Part shown: positions 1 through 14,119 of the stretch, piece after piece
Position numbering within the stretch: the stretch's first letter is position 1
Layout of the letters: each line of letters begins with the position of its first letter
NCBI RefSeq assembly: GCF_014805685.1
Contig: NC_060906.1
Coordinates: 12,071,846-12,135,845 of the forward strand
Length of the DNA: 64,000 bases
Source: Silurus meridionalis
Taxonomy: Eukaryota; Chordata; Actinopteri; Siluriformes; Siluridae
Direction: 5' to 3'
The notes under the pieces: model-generated
Database searches by the model: none
What the model was told of the DNA's origin: nothing
The model's input: only the letters and a program-made list of their open reading frames with translations
Translations under genes and position numbers: made by a program

Positions 1-170
1 ATAGACTTGAATTGTTTTAGTTTGTACATTTCTCAAGTTTGTCAACTTGATTTATAACCAAAGAGACTTTGAATTCTCAGTGAATCACTTCTGAAGCTTT
101 TGAAGTCCTTAACTGTTCTATAGAGTAACCTGCATTTTATATATATATTCTACAAATATATATATTCTAC

Positions 171-180
<10 letters not shown>

Positions 181-248
<68 letters not shown>
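181..248. repeat. (TA)n microsatellite
   Basis: Uninterrupted TA dinucleotide array directly left of a Tc1-like element. It has replaced the outermost part of that element's left terminal repeat. Confidence 0.95.
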
Positions 249-1406
<1,158 letters not shown>

Positions 1407-1530
1407 GAACATGACACAAAAAAAGATCAAAGTAAAGGCTGTTTTTTTTCATTTAATTTCAAAGCAAGGAAGCATTTTAAAACTTGGTCAACAACTCAAG
1501 GTCTTTTCTCTCAGAGAGGTCAGAACATTT

Positions 1531-1764
1531 TCAGACCGCTTGCTGAAATCCAACATGTTTGCCTTTGAGGTCCTTGGCCTTACTTAAAATCTTTATAAAC
1601 TTGGCAGCCCTGCCTTCACTGTGGACTCCTAAAGGTGCAGCCCAAAGCAGCTTCCCTTTAATTTTGTTTGACTTGAAAAATAAGCAGTCCCTTAGGGACA
1701 GTTACTCATCAAATCTGTTTCTGTACCTGAGGACTGCAGCCACTCGTCTGATAAAGTCCAGCAT
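1531..1764 (-). pseudogene. decayed coding-like segment, unrecognised
   Basis: On the minus strand a frame starting at M (1764-1762) reads MLDFIRRVAAVLRYRNRFDE, a stop (TAA at 1704-1702), then a further stretch with balanced, protein-like composition including the segment GKLLWAAPLGVHSEG, ending at TGA (1533-1531). Just upstream on the minus strand is a possible splice acceptor (TTTTTACAG). Composition, low stop density and the possible acceptor suggest a dead exon or a decayed repeat ORF. The family is not recognised, and chance is not excluded. Confidence 0.35.
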
Positions 1765-1799
1765 TTTGCCACTCTCCTCTGTAAAAATTTGATGTAATT

Positions 1800-2094
1800 T
1801 AAGTTTCCCTGTCTATTGTCACTATATCAATTTGACTGAAATTCTATCAGGGAGTCGTTTAGCTTCAAACAATCAGACCTGATACTGAATAATACTTTTT
1901 CCCTGTTGACTTACAAGTGCACAGGTTTCTTAATATTTCTACCAGGCACCTTTAGTTTCTCATCTTAAAGCACAGAGCTTTTGTTTTTATTTTAAACTAA
2001 TGACTCACTTTTAGAAAAAAACAACAACTAATATTTCAGTGAATTCTTTCGTCAACTGAATTATTGCCAATATAATGAACTTACTATTGTGTTC

Positions 2095-2150
<56 letters not shown>

Positions 2151-4148
2151 ACATTCATATTTGTGTGCATGTGTGTGAACATTTTTCTTTTGCCTATTAT
2201 CTGCCTAACTGTCTGTAAAACCAAACTAATGAGTTACACCTCCAATGAATGCATTCCAGCAAAGTTTGTTTATGTCACTTTCAAAAAGATTCCATGTTTT
2301 TATCATATTTGTTCTACTCCTTTAAACATTTTTCACTAACTTGCTTGGCAGATCTTTGAGCAACCACTGAAAAAGTTTTTTTTTTATTGTTTACTAAATC
2401 ACTTATGAATTCCGTTCTTGAAAGTTAATCTCAACTGTCTTTTCTAAATGCAATGCCTCTATTCATAAGGATGAAAAAAAAAGCTGGTGAAGTTTGTCAG
2501 AAGACATTTGTCCAGACACTCGTCTCTTGTAAGCCAGCATCCATTTCTGATGTTGCTGAGATAACTTAAGACATGTCTGTGTAACTGAAGGGGAACTCTA
2601 AGGAATTAACTTTAGTCCAAGTTTGTAAATGTAACATTGAAAAAAAAAGTTTGCTGTTAATATTTAGTACTCAGTAAGAAGGACTGGCTATCAAGGTGAT
2701 GAAGGAATAAGGAAGGTATACCTCTGCCTCAGGGAACAAAAACAGCTTAGAGTTGCATGATTTCCATGTTTGGCCAAGCTGAGTTGTGATGGTTATTGCA
2801 GGTTTGGGCTTTTTTTTCTTTTGTTTGTTCTTAGTATATCTGTCCATTGCTGAGCCATTCATAGTCACTTCATTGGACTGTCCAAATGGCTGTGTGAGTC
2901 CTGCTTTCTCACTAGTACTGACTTTTACTGTGTGGTCCAAACCTGCTGCCATGGGGCTGGTCTTGTTCAGAGCGACACTGCTCATCTTTGCATAATATTA
3001 TAAATAATAATAATATATTCTAGTTTTAGTTGTATTTTAATCAATTTGTTGATGAAACTGGCCCAGACCTGGTAGGTAATGACACTAAATGACTAAATGA
3101 TTTTGTTTTAATTGTTTGTGGGGGGATTAAACTTTTGATGTAAAGCTATTTTAGTGTTTCCAAACAATGTATCCGGTCTGTATTTTTATTTTCCTTATGA
3201 ATATTTTAACATTTATAATAATAGCTATCTTGCTTCTATGTTTTGAGCTTTTGAATAGTTTGAGATTAACCTTACCAAGAAAGCTCAGTTCATAGTTAGG
3301 AAGGCACTTCTTTTTTTATATAAACTATTTTTTGTCTACATGAGATGGTAAATGTATTGCCCTTTAAAGCTCAGTGGATGGGGGCCTGTGGTGCAAGACA
3401 CAAACACATGAAGACCGTGGGCCTTCAGTTTGATATTCACTAGAAATACTGTGCATGATACGGCCTTTTCTATGATTTCAGCTATACCCTCAGTTGACTT
3501 TGGCACAATGAAATCCGTCCACACAGAGTCATAAGCTTGCATTCGCAAAAAAACCAGCAAAAGCAAATCCTGAAGCCATGTTTTGACCAGAACTGTGTCC
3601 ACTGAGTCAAAGAGATACTATCAGAACAATATATATTCTTAATATATTTAGAATTAGTTTGTTTAGTAGATCCACTGTTTTGCCCAGTTTATATAACACT
3701 GTTTCTGGTGATTTTGGTCTGTCATTCACCTTACTACCACCTACCATTCTCATAATTTGTTTGTTTCTTATGTAGCTTGTATTATATTGATGCTCTCTGT
3801 CTTTTTTCTCCATTGACACAAATCTACAATTTAATAAACCATTAACATGTTCAATTAATTTAATCTATGTAAAAAAAAATTCAGATACAGTACAAACCAA
3901 ATATTACTATTTCTTATTATTATTTCTTCATTAGACCCCATTAGATAAATTATTAGCAAAAACTTATATATAGTTTATTATGAATAAATAAATGAATAAT
4001 ATTAAATAATAATTTTTAATATATAATTTGATAGTAATAATTTACATTCATCACATACTTTAGAAAACTCCTATGTTATGATTGAATAAGGCTCATGTGT
4101 GACTAGTGCTTAGATGATGCAAGACTGGACATCGGTTCTACATTGATG

Positions 4149-4149
<1 letters not shown>
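1800..4149. other. gene-free AT-rich stretch
   Basis: Apart from the (TG)n array at 2096-2147, nothing is recognised here. Two minus-strand frames (2671-2985 and 3336-3602) are discussed as weak observations but are not supported as genes. Confidence 0.5.
2096..2147. repeat. (TG)n microsatellite
   Basis: About 25 TG units. Confidence 0.95.

Positions 4150-4200
<51 letters not shown>
4150..4200. repeat. (CA)n microsatellite
   Basis: About 25 uninterrupted CA units. Confidence 0.95.
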
Positions 4201-4208
<8 letters not shown>

Positions 4209-4854
4209 CACTAATCTCTTTTGCTCTTCTTTGTTCAAGCAGGCTATTCAGTATGGTGCCTGCTCTCTGGATGCCTGAAGAAATGTGAAATGGTACACTG
4301 GGATTTTCTGCAGTCTGGTGTAGTGCTTTAGCCTCTGGTTAAGTTTTAGAGTGTCAGGAATTGCGAATTCATTCGCTTGAGAATATTTGGGTGGTAACAA
4401 TTAGAATCATAATATTCAATATACATTGTATTAATTTTATTAATGTTACTGTAACCAGATGTGGCTGATGTAAATAGGTTAGCTGGGCTTGTTCAGTGTG
4501 TAGATTCAAACAGACTAACAGGGACAGTTGTGCAGGTGATTGTACAGAATGAAATCTGCCTCACCCATATTTTATGTGAATTAGTAGTTTTTAACCCTTG
4601 AAACTCCTGCGACACGGCATCAGCATCAATGAAAAATAAGAAGGTGTAAGTGAAATAAAGGGTGTAATAAAGGCGGACAAGGTGGATTATTTACTTATCA
4701 TTTATCTTTGTCTTTTTCCCTCAAAACACTTTTGAAGGAAAAACTAAAAGATTTTTGAAGCATTATCCAAACAGAGCTTTACACAATTAAACAAATGACA
4801 AAATGATAATTTTTACGAAAGAGTTTAAACTATACTGTAAACTACTCCACACAA

Positions 4855-5072
4855 CCAAATGTTTGTGGACACCTAACCAAACACATTTTTAGCAAATTAT
4901 GTGTACATAAAGCTTGCTTTGTGTACAGAGGCATTGTTGAGCAGAACTGGGCCTCCTGTGAAGAGAGAAATGATGGAATATGGAAATTTCACTTGTGGAA
5001 ACTGATTGGGGAAAAAAACAGATGTAGGTGTGATAGTCAGCTGTCTGCAAGCCTTTGGCTATATAGTGTATA
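4855..5072. mobile_element. Tc1-type MITE fragment
   Basis: Starts with CCAAATGTTTGTGGACACCT and ends near GGCTATATAGTGTATA. These are degraded terminal sequences of a common fish non-autonomous Tc1-like family, also seen near 14120, 29395, 58290 and 60776. The core is diverged and has no coding capacity. Confidence 0.5.
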
Positions 5073-5414
5073 TGTTTTTCTATAATAAAAAAACCTGTTT
5101 TGTTGATTAGGTTTATAATAAAGTTTAGCTTTACCTGATTGAACACGCTGTTGATTTTTGTGTTTGGGTTTTGAAGTTAAACAGCATTTGTGACTCACTC
5201 AACAGAAGGGTGCTGATGGAAGTCCGTGTGAATGTTGCTTAATTTCTTTGTTCAGTTCCTGGAACTTTAATGACTTAAGGCTTGAGAACTTGAGAACTTG
5301 AGATAAGATAAATAAATAATTTAAAAAAGACGACCATCTGGAGCAGTGTAGGTGTGATGCACTTGTTCTGACAGCAGTACCCAAAAAAAATTACTCGTCC
5401 CTTTATCCTACCCC

Positions 5415-5418
<4 letters not shown>

Positions 5419-5457
<39 letters not shown>
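5419..5457. repeat. (CA)n microsatellite
   Basis: About 20 CA units. Confidence 0.95.
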
Positions 5458-5459
<2 letters not shown>

Positions 5460-5945
5460 TGTGATGGCTCCTCAGGTGTGAGGAAGTCAGGAGAATTACT
5501 TTGTTTAACCAATAAAGTGGAAAAAGTTTTGGACTTTTTTTTTCTATTAAAATGTAATTTTTTTTTAATAATATCCAGCAGCAATTATCAAAATTCGGAA
5601 TATCAGTGTTTTAACAGACATTATAAAATGTCAGTGTGTTGTTCAGAAGTGGAAAATGCCATCCTCATCTGCCAGTCTCAGCTAGTCTTTATTGAATGTA
5701 AATATGAACAGATTGGTGTTTTATTTACCCAGAATTGAGCAAACAAACAAAACGATGACAAATCCATTCGCAGCAAATTATCAGACATAATCAAATAATC
5801 AGATTTTGTCAGCAGAGTTTGCATTTTGTCTTTCATGACTAATGGTGCCATTGTTTGATTTGAGACAGAGACTGCAGACGAAATCGCCTGAGATCTAATT
5901 TCACTTTTTTGAGTTGACAATGGCCTCCTGTGTTCATGAGGCTGT

Positions 5946-5950
<5 letters not shown>

Positions 5951-6004
<54 letters not shown>
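5951..6004. repeat. (GT)n microsatellite
   Basis: About 27 GT units. Confidence 0.95.
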
Positions 6005-6006
<2 letters not shown>

Positions 6007-6262
6007 AGAGTCAGAGTGTACTACTAAATATTCACATTAGCTATTTGGGCTCTAAAGCTGATTTTCAGGGTATTTATCAGTGAAGTGATAATATGACATT
6101 AAAACCCATCATTATGCCAAAGTGCCCTCAGACACTTCCCTCTCTTTTCTATCTCTATTCTCAGCTCACCAACATTGCACGAAGAGAGTGGCATTTAAAC
6201 TGCTTGTATGCAGACATCCGCCCATGTAAGCTAGCCAGCATGAATGTGTGTGTATGAGAGTA

Positions 6263-6263
<1 letters not shown>

Positions 6264-6313
<50 letters not shown>

Positions 6314-6336
6314 ATACATGTGTGTGTGTGTGTGTG
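6264..6336. repeat. (GT)n microsatellite, interrupted
   Basis: Two GT arrays (6264-6311 and 6318-6336) separated by a short interruption. Confidence 0.9.
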
Positions 6337-6856
6337 CCCTTGCTGCAGTGGGTGGAATATTTACCTGTGCCTCGCTTGGTGGGTTAGCAGTTCACCATAA
6401 ATCATGCTGTTTTGCGATTGGCCTGAGTGCCTTTTGCAAGCCTGATGTGACCTCAATAATGGTAGAAGCCAGTAGACATAAACAAAACTAATGGAGTATT
6501 GAACTTTGATACAGCACTGGCCAGGTCTAATCTAACACCAAGCCAGCCTGGGTAGGCACGGCCCAAGCTCAATCAGCATCACAACCACAAATATATTCAT
6601 GCCTCAGTCTGCTCGCAACCTCGCTGTCTCATCAACAGCTATCAACACAATATCGACGTCCTCTGCCAGGCCCACAGAGCACACTGTAAACCAGAGCTGA
6701 ATAAAACAAATCACATACAAACAAAACATATTTGCTCACACACAACCTCAGTGATTGATAATTATGGAGGAAACTAGTGTGTGTTGCTTGTGTGAGTGGT
6801 TTGGTTTAGTGGTGCTGGAAAGATAGAATGGTGAGTGGCCTATGTGTATTTTGCAT

Positions 6857-6861
6857 TTGTG

Positions 6862-6920
<59 letters not shown>
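6857..6920. repeat. (GT)n microsatellite
   Basis: GT array with a GC interruption near its start. A shorter GT array follows at 7338-7364. Confidence 0.92.
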
Positions 6921-6926
<6 letters not shown>

Positions 6927-7340
6927 CTGTGTGTGCAGATAACGAGTCACAGAAGTAAGTGCATGTGAGGATTGGTGTGGTTTGGGCATTTACAGATGCT
7001 AATGTCCTCGCGCACATTCAAACACTCCAGAGATAAACAGAACCTGAGCTAAAGTACACACATACGCGCGCACAGGCTCACACAAGCACACACACACTTG
7101 TGAAACGGCCTGGAGAAAGAGATGAAAGGATGATTGGGTAATATCAGAAGGAAGGTGTGATTGAATAAGAGAGTGATAATGGTTTGGAGAGCTCCAGCAG
7201 AGCAGGAACACGCAGACAGCTGGGAGACAGGATACAGGAGACACCCAGTGTGGAGAGTGCCACGCAATTTGTAGCTTTTTGAGGGCTGTTAGTCGGCCCC
7301 CCAAAGAGCAACAAAACTTCAAAACCAAATGATTTCTTTG

Positions 7341-7371
<31 letters not shown>

Positions 7372-7599
7372 TCAAGGATAAAATTGCTTTCATAGCATAG
7401 CTAGTTAATTGTCTAGAAGCTTTTTAAACATAAACAGAAAAAAATGCACATTTTAGTTTTAAACCTATTTCTCGCCATAGTAGCATGTAGCCAAAAAAAT
7501 GTGTTGAAACAAACTAAACACTAAAATGTGTTCCTTTGACATCTGGATCAGTTATATGTAAGGCATTGAGCCTTTTCTAAGCATCACTCAATAATGGCC

Positions 7600-7850
7600 T
7601 TTTCTTGGACAGGGTTGCAGTAGAACCAAAGCCTATCCAAGGAATAATAAACATGAGAAGAGGGAGACTCCCAGGAGAGGGAGCTGTTCCATGACACAGA
7701 TATCACACACTCATTGACACCCATTGGAATATTACGTTTGCAATCTAGCATACCAGTGTAGATTTTTTCATTGCTAGAGACTCAAAGCAATTTTGGACGT
7801 CGTTCTGGACAAGGGCGTCTGCTAAATGCCGCAAATGTAAATGTAAATGA
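7600..7850 (-). repeat. SINE-like interspersed repeat fragments
   Basis: 7600-7730 carries the degraded signature GTTGCAGTAGAACCAAAGCC followed by CCTATCCAAGGAATA and CACACACTCATTGACACCCA, the reverse orientation of the repeat at 38985-39150. 7795-7850 carries GGCGTCTGCTAAATGCCG followed by (TGTAAA) units, a frequent tail of fish tRNA-derived SINEs. Both are old fragments, and assignment rests on remembered repeat signatures. Confidence 0.5.
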
Positions 7851-9110
7851 AATTGCTGGCATGTTTTTCGAAAGTGAGTTTAAACCAGATAATTAAAAAA
7901 AGAAGTGCGGTTCCTATGCAAACTGATGTTATTTGACACATTGTAATCATCTGTGCTCTGGCAAACACCCACAAACACACCCACAATCTTGTTTTATACA
8001 AAATATACATATGTGGGCCTGGACTATGATTCCTATCAGCCACGGCACGTTCACATGACATGTCACTTGTCTGTAAGCACTCTGTTGTGCCTCATCTTCA
8101 CTCCTAATCAGCTGTTGTCTAATGCAATTTTTTGTGTTTGTAGATATTTTGTTTTCTTTATAATAAAAGTCATATTTTCCACTTGCATTCAATCTCATTG
8201 TTATTTAGTGATCATATGAAACATATACTGTACATTGGCTCACAAGCATGCAGGTAAATCTGACTTCTGTTAAGTCAAATGCCTAGGTTAATAAAAAATC
8301 TAGTTATAAGAAAAATGTACCTTACTTCTGGCTAAACTTGGAAAACAGTTGAATTTCCCTTCTAATAATGGGTTTTTTAATCAGAGTACTCTCACATAAT
8401 AGTCTTTTTATTTGCAGAAACCTAATACAAAAGCATTCTAACTCTCCATTGTTGCTTCTTTGTTCTTTACACAAACCTTAAATGGCTTTCTTGGACCTAC
8501 CCTGGATTTTAGTTGATTGCCTTTTGAATGCCTTCCTTTCACTGGCTTACTGTCTAGCTTATTATTTCATGTAAATGAGAAGTATATGAAGGTAAACTGG
8601 ATCATTGAATGTCATGAATATGACATATAACATAAGGGACCAGTATCCAGTAGGAGTTTGTTTCCATGCAGCTGAAGCTGATTCATCATTTGCATTCAAA
8701 TCACCGCTTATTTGACGTTTCTTAAATTGGCACAGATTTGTTCAAACGTCATTACATGTGCTCACTTGTTTGTACACGATGAATAAACATCGATGTGTGT
8801 ATGAGTCATGTGTGCAATTCAGCCCAGGCTTTTTGAACTGGAAATTAAATAGCAAGAGGGGAGGGGGAAGGATGCTACAAATAAGGTTGTTGTCTTTTAG
8901 GTAGCTTTTAATACCTATAAGGTGTTTCTCACATTTTGCCTAGCTAAGCTCCTGTAAGTTGAGAATAAATAGCCGATAGAAATCCTAATTTACATAATGG
9001 CCTATTAGATAATTATCACTGTGGGGGAACTAGCAAGCTTAGGAAAGAAAGTGTGCATGTACCGGGAGACATAGTGATAATATATTAGGGTAGCTTGCAT
9101 TATGCCATCA

Positions 9111-9111
<1 letters not shown>
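7851..9111. other. gene-free stretch, no repeats recognised
   Basis: No coding exon or clear transposon is seen. 8640-9080 has mixed composition with an octamer-like ATTTGCAT near 8690; it may be ordinary unique sequence or a regulatory element. Confidence 0.4.

Positions 9112-9152
<41 letters not shown>
9112..9152. repeat. (CT)n microsatellite
   Basis: About 18 CT units followed by AT-rich sequence. Confidence 0.92.
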
Positions 9153-9155
<3 letters not shown>

Positions 9156-9454
9156 CATATATATCAGTATATAAATATAGATATAGATGTATATATACAT
9201 ACATGCACTCCACATTTTATAAAGCACCTTCAAATTAGTTTCTTAGTTTACTTTACATAACAAACACAATTTTCATAAAAAACAAGACCTACTCTATAAA
9301 ATAATTCAGCAGTCAAGATAAAGCTAATCTACAAAAAGAAAAGAAGGGAAAGCCCTATCACTCAGTGAGTAAAAACTTCATGACTTTACATCAATCTGAG
9401 GTAAAATTACAAAACCTGACTAAGAAGAATGAAGGTTACCTTTTTAGAGTGTAC

Positions 9455-9680
9455 ATTGTCAGGATCTAACACTAACACTGGAGAGCCACTCCATACATAG
9501 ATTTATAACCTGAACCAAACCTGACAGGAAGCCAGTGTTACGATTCCCAAATAGGAGTACCGTAATATGATCGCTTTCCCTAGTCAGGATTCTAGCTGCT
9601 GAGAAGACATATTTATCTATTTAAGGAGTTCATTACGGTAATCAATGTGGGAGAAAACAGATAAACTGTTAAGTTTTTTC
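9455..9680. repeat. interspersed repeat fragment, unclassified
   Basis: Contains ACCTGACAGGAAGCCAGTGT, AATAGGAGTACCGTAATATG and ATTCTAGCTGCTGAGA, hallmarks of an abundant but poorly classified fish repeat (aggaagccagtgt / ctaatatgatc / attctggcagctg). 21375-21590 appears to be another fragment of the same kind. Confidence 0.4.
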
Positions 9681-9699
9681 ATACACAATGAAGGATAAT

Positions 9700-11333
9700 T
9701 ATTACATTTGCTATTGCAGTATCAGAGAAACATGCTGCAAGGTGAGTAATAAGCAGATTGTTTTTCATTTAAAGAACAGAAAAATCCAAATAAATAAATA
9801 AATAGTTTTTTGTGTTGATGTTAATTATATACATTGTATATAATTCTACTAAAAAATAGATGTGGGCAGGGTAAGTTTGTGAAGATAGTTAAACAATACA
9901 GCATATGAATTATCTGGGTTTGTCAGTAGAGCTAGTTAATGAGCTAGGTAATGATGGTCACAGCTAATTTTACTTTCTTTCTTTTTCTAAAGCTCTCTAC
10001 TTTAAAAGAAATTCTTAAAATACAATTAAATAAATGTATTCAGAAAGTATTTGTTTTTAGCTGTAAGACTAATCATTGTTTATCATTTACATCAATGTGG
10101 GCATCTTATGTTCTCTACATGTCCCTGTGCGTCATCTCTAGCTTTCAGAATCTGAACAAGAAAAAACACTGGTTGGATTGACTATACTAATTTTCCCCTT
10201 GGTGTCATTGGGTGTGCACACTATAAAGTATTGCTCTATATCTGGTAATGATAATGAATAAATAATTACTTCATACAGGCGATTATAGATTTTTATTTCA
10301 AAACTGGATTATCTGGCATAATTATCTCTAAAGTTTTTAATGATTTAATCCCTTAAGTATGTGCCAGGGAAGCATTATTGCTCTGATTTGATGCATTTTA
10401 AAATAGCAGAGTTGCAAACAGAGCTGTGTTGACTTATCATTATAAATATAGCTTTTTTCCCCCTCAATTCTTCCTCTTTTTTTCCCAAATGTGGTTTTGA
10501 AGGTTTTCACATAATCATATTACACCCCAACAACCAACCAGAGAGGGTATAAGCTAACATATGTTTCTTGTGAGACACAAAATGGCAATTTTTGCATCTA
10601 TTTATACTGATAATCATGCTGCATCATGGTGAAGTGTAGCACACACAGAGGAAAGCACTATCCTCCCTATTCTGCATAAATGCAAGCTTACAGATAGCCA
10701 CAATGTCACAGCAAATGACACTATAACTGACAGAGGAGAGACAGTAATGCTATACCTTTCTCCCTGAGAGCATGACATTTTGCTGTCGTGGATTCTGACC
10801 ACAGAAGTTTTTGACATCAAAAAAATATATTCAGAATGTTTTCTCGCTACCTACACTTAAAGAACATTTGATGGATATAGGCGAATATTTCATTCCACTT
10901 TAGCTTATGGAATATTCAAACTGTCAAAGTTTTCATTGTGCAAAGGTCATTCCTGATCAAGAGTGTGTTGGGGGTTCACTCTGACAGATTGCTGTTAGAT
11001 TTAAAAAGAATGCTGCCAGCTCTGCAGCTCTGTTTATAGATGTGGTAAATCTGTCTGTCTCTCAAGTAAAGGCACAGTGAGAGTGAGAGAGAGAGTGAAA
11101 AGAGAAGATTGAACTGGGGCAGGTGATAGAAGGAGTGAGAAGAAAGTCAAGGCGAGAACATGGCACAGAGAAAAGGAGAGGGAGCAAAAGATAAAATAAA
11201 AGAGAGGGAGGGAACAAGAAAGAGAAATAGAATGTGAGGTGAGAGTGCAATGAAGTCAGTGACGGGTGTGCCTGTTAACTGTCAACAACTTGTCTTCCCT
11301 GTCAGAGCAAGCAAGAAATGCAAACAGAGTGAC

Positions 11334-11335
<2 letters not shown>
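9700..11335. other. gene-free stretch
   Basis: No gene or defined element seen. A GA-rich patch lies at 11075-11240. Confidence 0.4.

Positions 11336-11397
<62 letters not shown>
11336..11397. repeat. (GT)n microsatellite
   Basis: About 30 GT units. A small TCAA tetranucleotide array lies at 11685-11709. Confidence 0.95.
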
Positions 11398-11398
<1 letters not shown>

Positions 11399-12176
11399 GA
11401 GTGTATGAGTGTGTGCATGGTTTATGTGCATGATGGAAGAAAGCCTTCCTCCGAGTTTTTATTTTAATAAATAAAAGTTAAAATACAGAATTGTTTTGTA
11501 TAGACATTGAGGTTTATAACAATTTGGTATGAGAATATGGTAAACGTGATTTACCTTTTCCCTGCAAATTTCACAACATTTGTGAAAGCAAAAAAAAAGT
11601 CTATACAGTGATATTGGTTGGTCGATCGGTTTAGTTACACAGCATGTAGTTCAAACTGACAATGAGTTAATGTATAAAATAATCAATCAATCAATCAATC
11701 AATCAATCATCTTAAGTATAATGCAGTATGTTCAACTGCTGAATTTCTCCAAGAAATAGACTAATTAATGTTGAATAAAAATTATCAAGAGGAGAAATAC
11801 CCTAAATGCTTTCTTCTTTCATCCATAATGACATTTACATTGTTCATTCATAAATATTTCCTACAAATTGACAAAAGGTTTGAAAGCAATGATTTTACAG
11901 GCACATTGCATGCACTTTGATGAATGCTACCCATAAATTACCATTTACACTATAGGGACAAATGTACTGAGATATGTGACTCTTCCACCCATATGTGCTT
12001 CTTGCTCAAATTGTTACCACAAAGTTGGAGGCACACAGTAGTAAAGGATGTATTTGGATGTGATAGAATTTAATTGTGCCTTCACTCGAACTAGGAGACC
12101 CTAACGTGTTTAAGCATGACTGTGCACAAAACAAACTACATGAAGTTTGCATGTGTTGGAGTGAAAGATCTTGAGT

Positions 12177-13551
12177 CCACAACTCCTCTCTCGGCACCCT
12201 GTCGTACGATTTCTTTAAATCCACCAACACTGGAACTCCTGACCTTCTCTATACTTCTCCATCAACATTCTCAAAGTAAATAATGTGTCTGTGCTGCTCT
12301 TTCTTGGCATAAAACCATACTGCTGCTCACAGATCGTCACCTCTTCTCTCAGCCTGGCTTCCACTACTCTTTCCCATAACTTCATGGTGTGACTGATTAA
12401 CTTTATTCCCCTGTAGTTACTGCAGGTCTGCACATCTCCTTTATTCTTAAAGATCGGTACCAGCACACTCCTTCTCCATTCCTAAGGCATCCTCTCACTG
12501 TCCAAAATCCTGTTAAACAATCTTGTTAAAAACTCCAATGCCATCTCTCCTAAACATCTCCATGATTCTACTGATATGTCATCTGGTCCAACCGACTTTA
12601 AACCCTAAAACCCCTCATAATTGCTGCTCTCTAATCCTATCCACTCCCTGCTTCACCATCTCCACACCATCCAACCTTCTCTATATCATTTTCCTCATTT
12701 ATCAGCTGCTCAAAATACTCCCTCCTTCTTCTCAACACACTCTCTTCACTAGTCAACAGATTTCCATCTCCATCCTTTATTCCTCTAACTTGCAGCACAT
12801 GCTTCCCAGCTTGGTCCCTCTGCCTGGCCAATCGGTACAAATCCTTTTCTCCTTCCCTAGTGTCCAACTTCTTATACAGTCTCCAATCTCCTTCAGGCTG
12901 CATCTCCTACATAGAATATAGTCCACCTGTGTGCACCTTGCTCCACTCTTATATGTCACCCTATGATCCTCCTTCTTCTTAAAATAAGTGTTCACCACTG
13001 CCATTTCCATTCTTTTACCAAAATCTACAACCATATGCCCTTCCCCATTCCTCTCCTTAAAGCCACACTTACCTGTCACCTCCTCATCACCTCTGTTCCC
13101 TTCACCTACATGCCCATTTAAATCTGCCCCAATCAGCAATCTTTTATTCCTAGGTACCCCTTCTAGCACTTAATCTAACTCACTCCAGAATTTTTATTTC
13201 TCCTCCATCTCACAACCCACTTGTGGAGCATAGGCACTGATGACATTTATTATCATTTATTATACCTTCAACTTCCAACTTCATGTTCATCACCCTATCA
13301 GAAACTCTCTTCACCTCCACTACACTCTTATTGTACTCTTCCTTCAGAATCACCCCTACACCATTTCTCTTTCCATTCACACCATAATAGAACAGTTTAA
13401 ACCCACCTCCAATTTTCCTGGCCTTATTCCCTTTCCATTTGGTCTCCTGAACACACAACATATCAACCTTTCTCCTCTCCATCATATCAGCTAACCCTCT
13501 CCCTTTACCAGTAATAGTACCAACATTTGAAGTACCAACCCTAACCTCCAC
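12177..13551 (-). pseudogene. RTE LINE ORF (endonuclease + partial RT), broken
   Basis: Segments in order on the minus strand: 13551-13210 gives an apurinic-like endonuclease N-terminus (SNVGTITGKG, then catalytic-Glu motif LCVQETKWKG). 13169-12777 gives endonuclease motifs LLIGADLNGHVG (Asp-x-Asn) and RCTQVDYIL, with a frameshift near its end. 12903-12637 is the linker (SEESVLRRRREYFEQLINEE). 12466-12215 gives VPIFKNKGDVQTCSNYRGI and EQQYGFMPRKSSTDTLF, then 12230-12177 gives RT motif A (VDLKKSYDRVPR). The order is that of an RTE ORF. The catalytic FADD part of RT is absent. Not functional. Confidence 0.85.
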
Positions 13552-13832
13552 TCTCCTACTCTCTGTAGTCCTCTTCCTCCTCTCTTTCTCCTCCTTTGGC
13601 CAACAGTAGCCCGATTTCCACCGGTACCCTGTTGGCTAATGATACCTGTGGTGGTCGTTGGTATGCTGGGCCTCAACCGATCCAGTATGAAATTCTCTTT
13701 TGTGATCCGCATATTTGATTTGGCACATATTTTACGCTGGATGCCCTTCCTAACGCAACCCTCCCTATTTATCCGGGCTTGGAACCGGCACTAAGAATGC
13801 ACTGGCTTGTGCAACCCTAATGGCTGGGTTAA
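12177..13832 (-). mobile_element. RTE-clade LINE, 3'-truncated
   Basis: Read on the minus strand, the element begins near 13832 with AACCCAGCCATTAGGGTTGC, the same 5' end seen at 45239 (+) and 35108 (-). It continues through an untranslated leader, an endonuclease region and a linker into the first part of reverse transcriptase, then stops abruptly after the RT motif KKSYDRVPREELW at 12177. LINE copies are normally 5'-truncated, so loss of the 3' half points to a later deletion. Frames are broken by several shifts and stops. Confidence 0.88.
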
Positions 13833-14119
13833 ATAGTTACCGAATATAAAGCAATAAAAACAAGCATATAATCTCCTGCTTAAATGTTAAATGAGTACTA
13901 GTGCTTGAAGATTAAAAAAAAAATCTATAACAAACGGATTGAAGTACAATATAGCGTCTGTGGTATCCAGTGGCAGAAAGAAAACTATGGCACCAAAAAT
14001 TATTCCTATTGAAATACATACCCATACATCATCCTCGGTGACACATAAAAAGAGGGAAATCAATAGATTACATTTTGTTACAATATCACGAATTGCTGTA
14101 AGACTGGGCTGTACTAACA

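Noticed and set aside
2097..2339. Cys-Val or Thr-His repeat peptides over TG/CA arrays (many sites)
   Set aside because: Microsatellite translation artefacts.
12523..13494. Plus-strand Leu/Ser/His-rich frames at 12523-13494
   Set aside because: Antisense of the RTE LINE.
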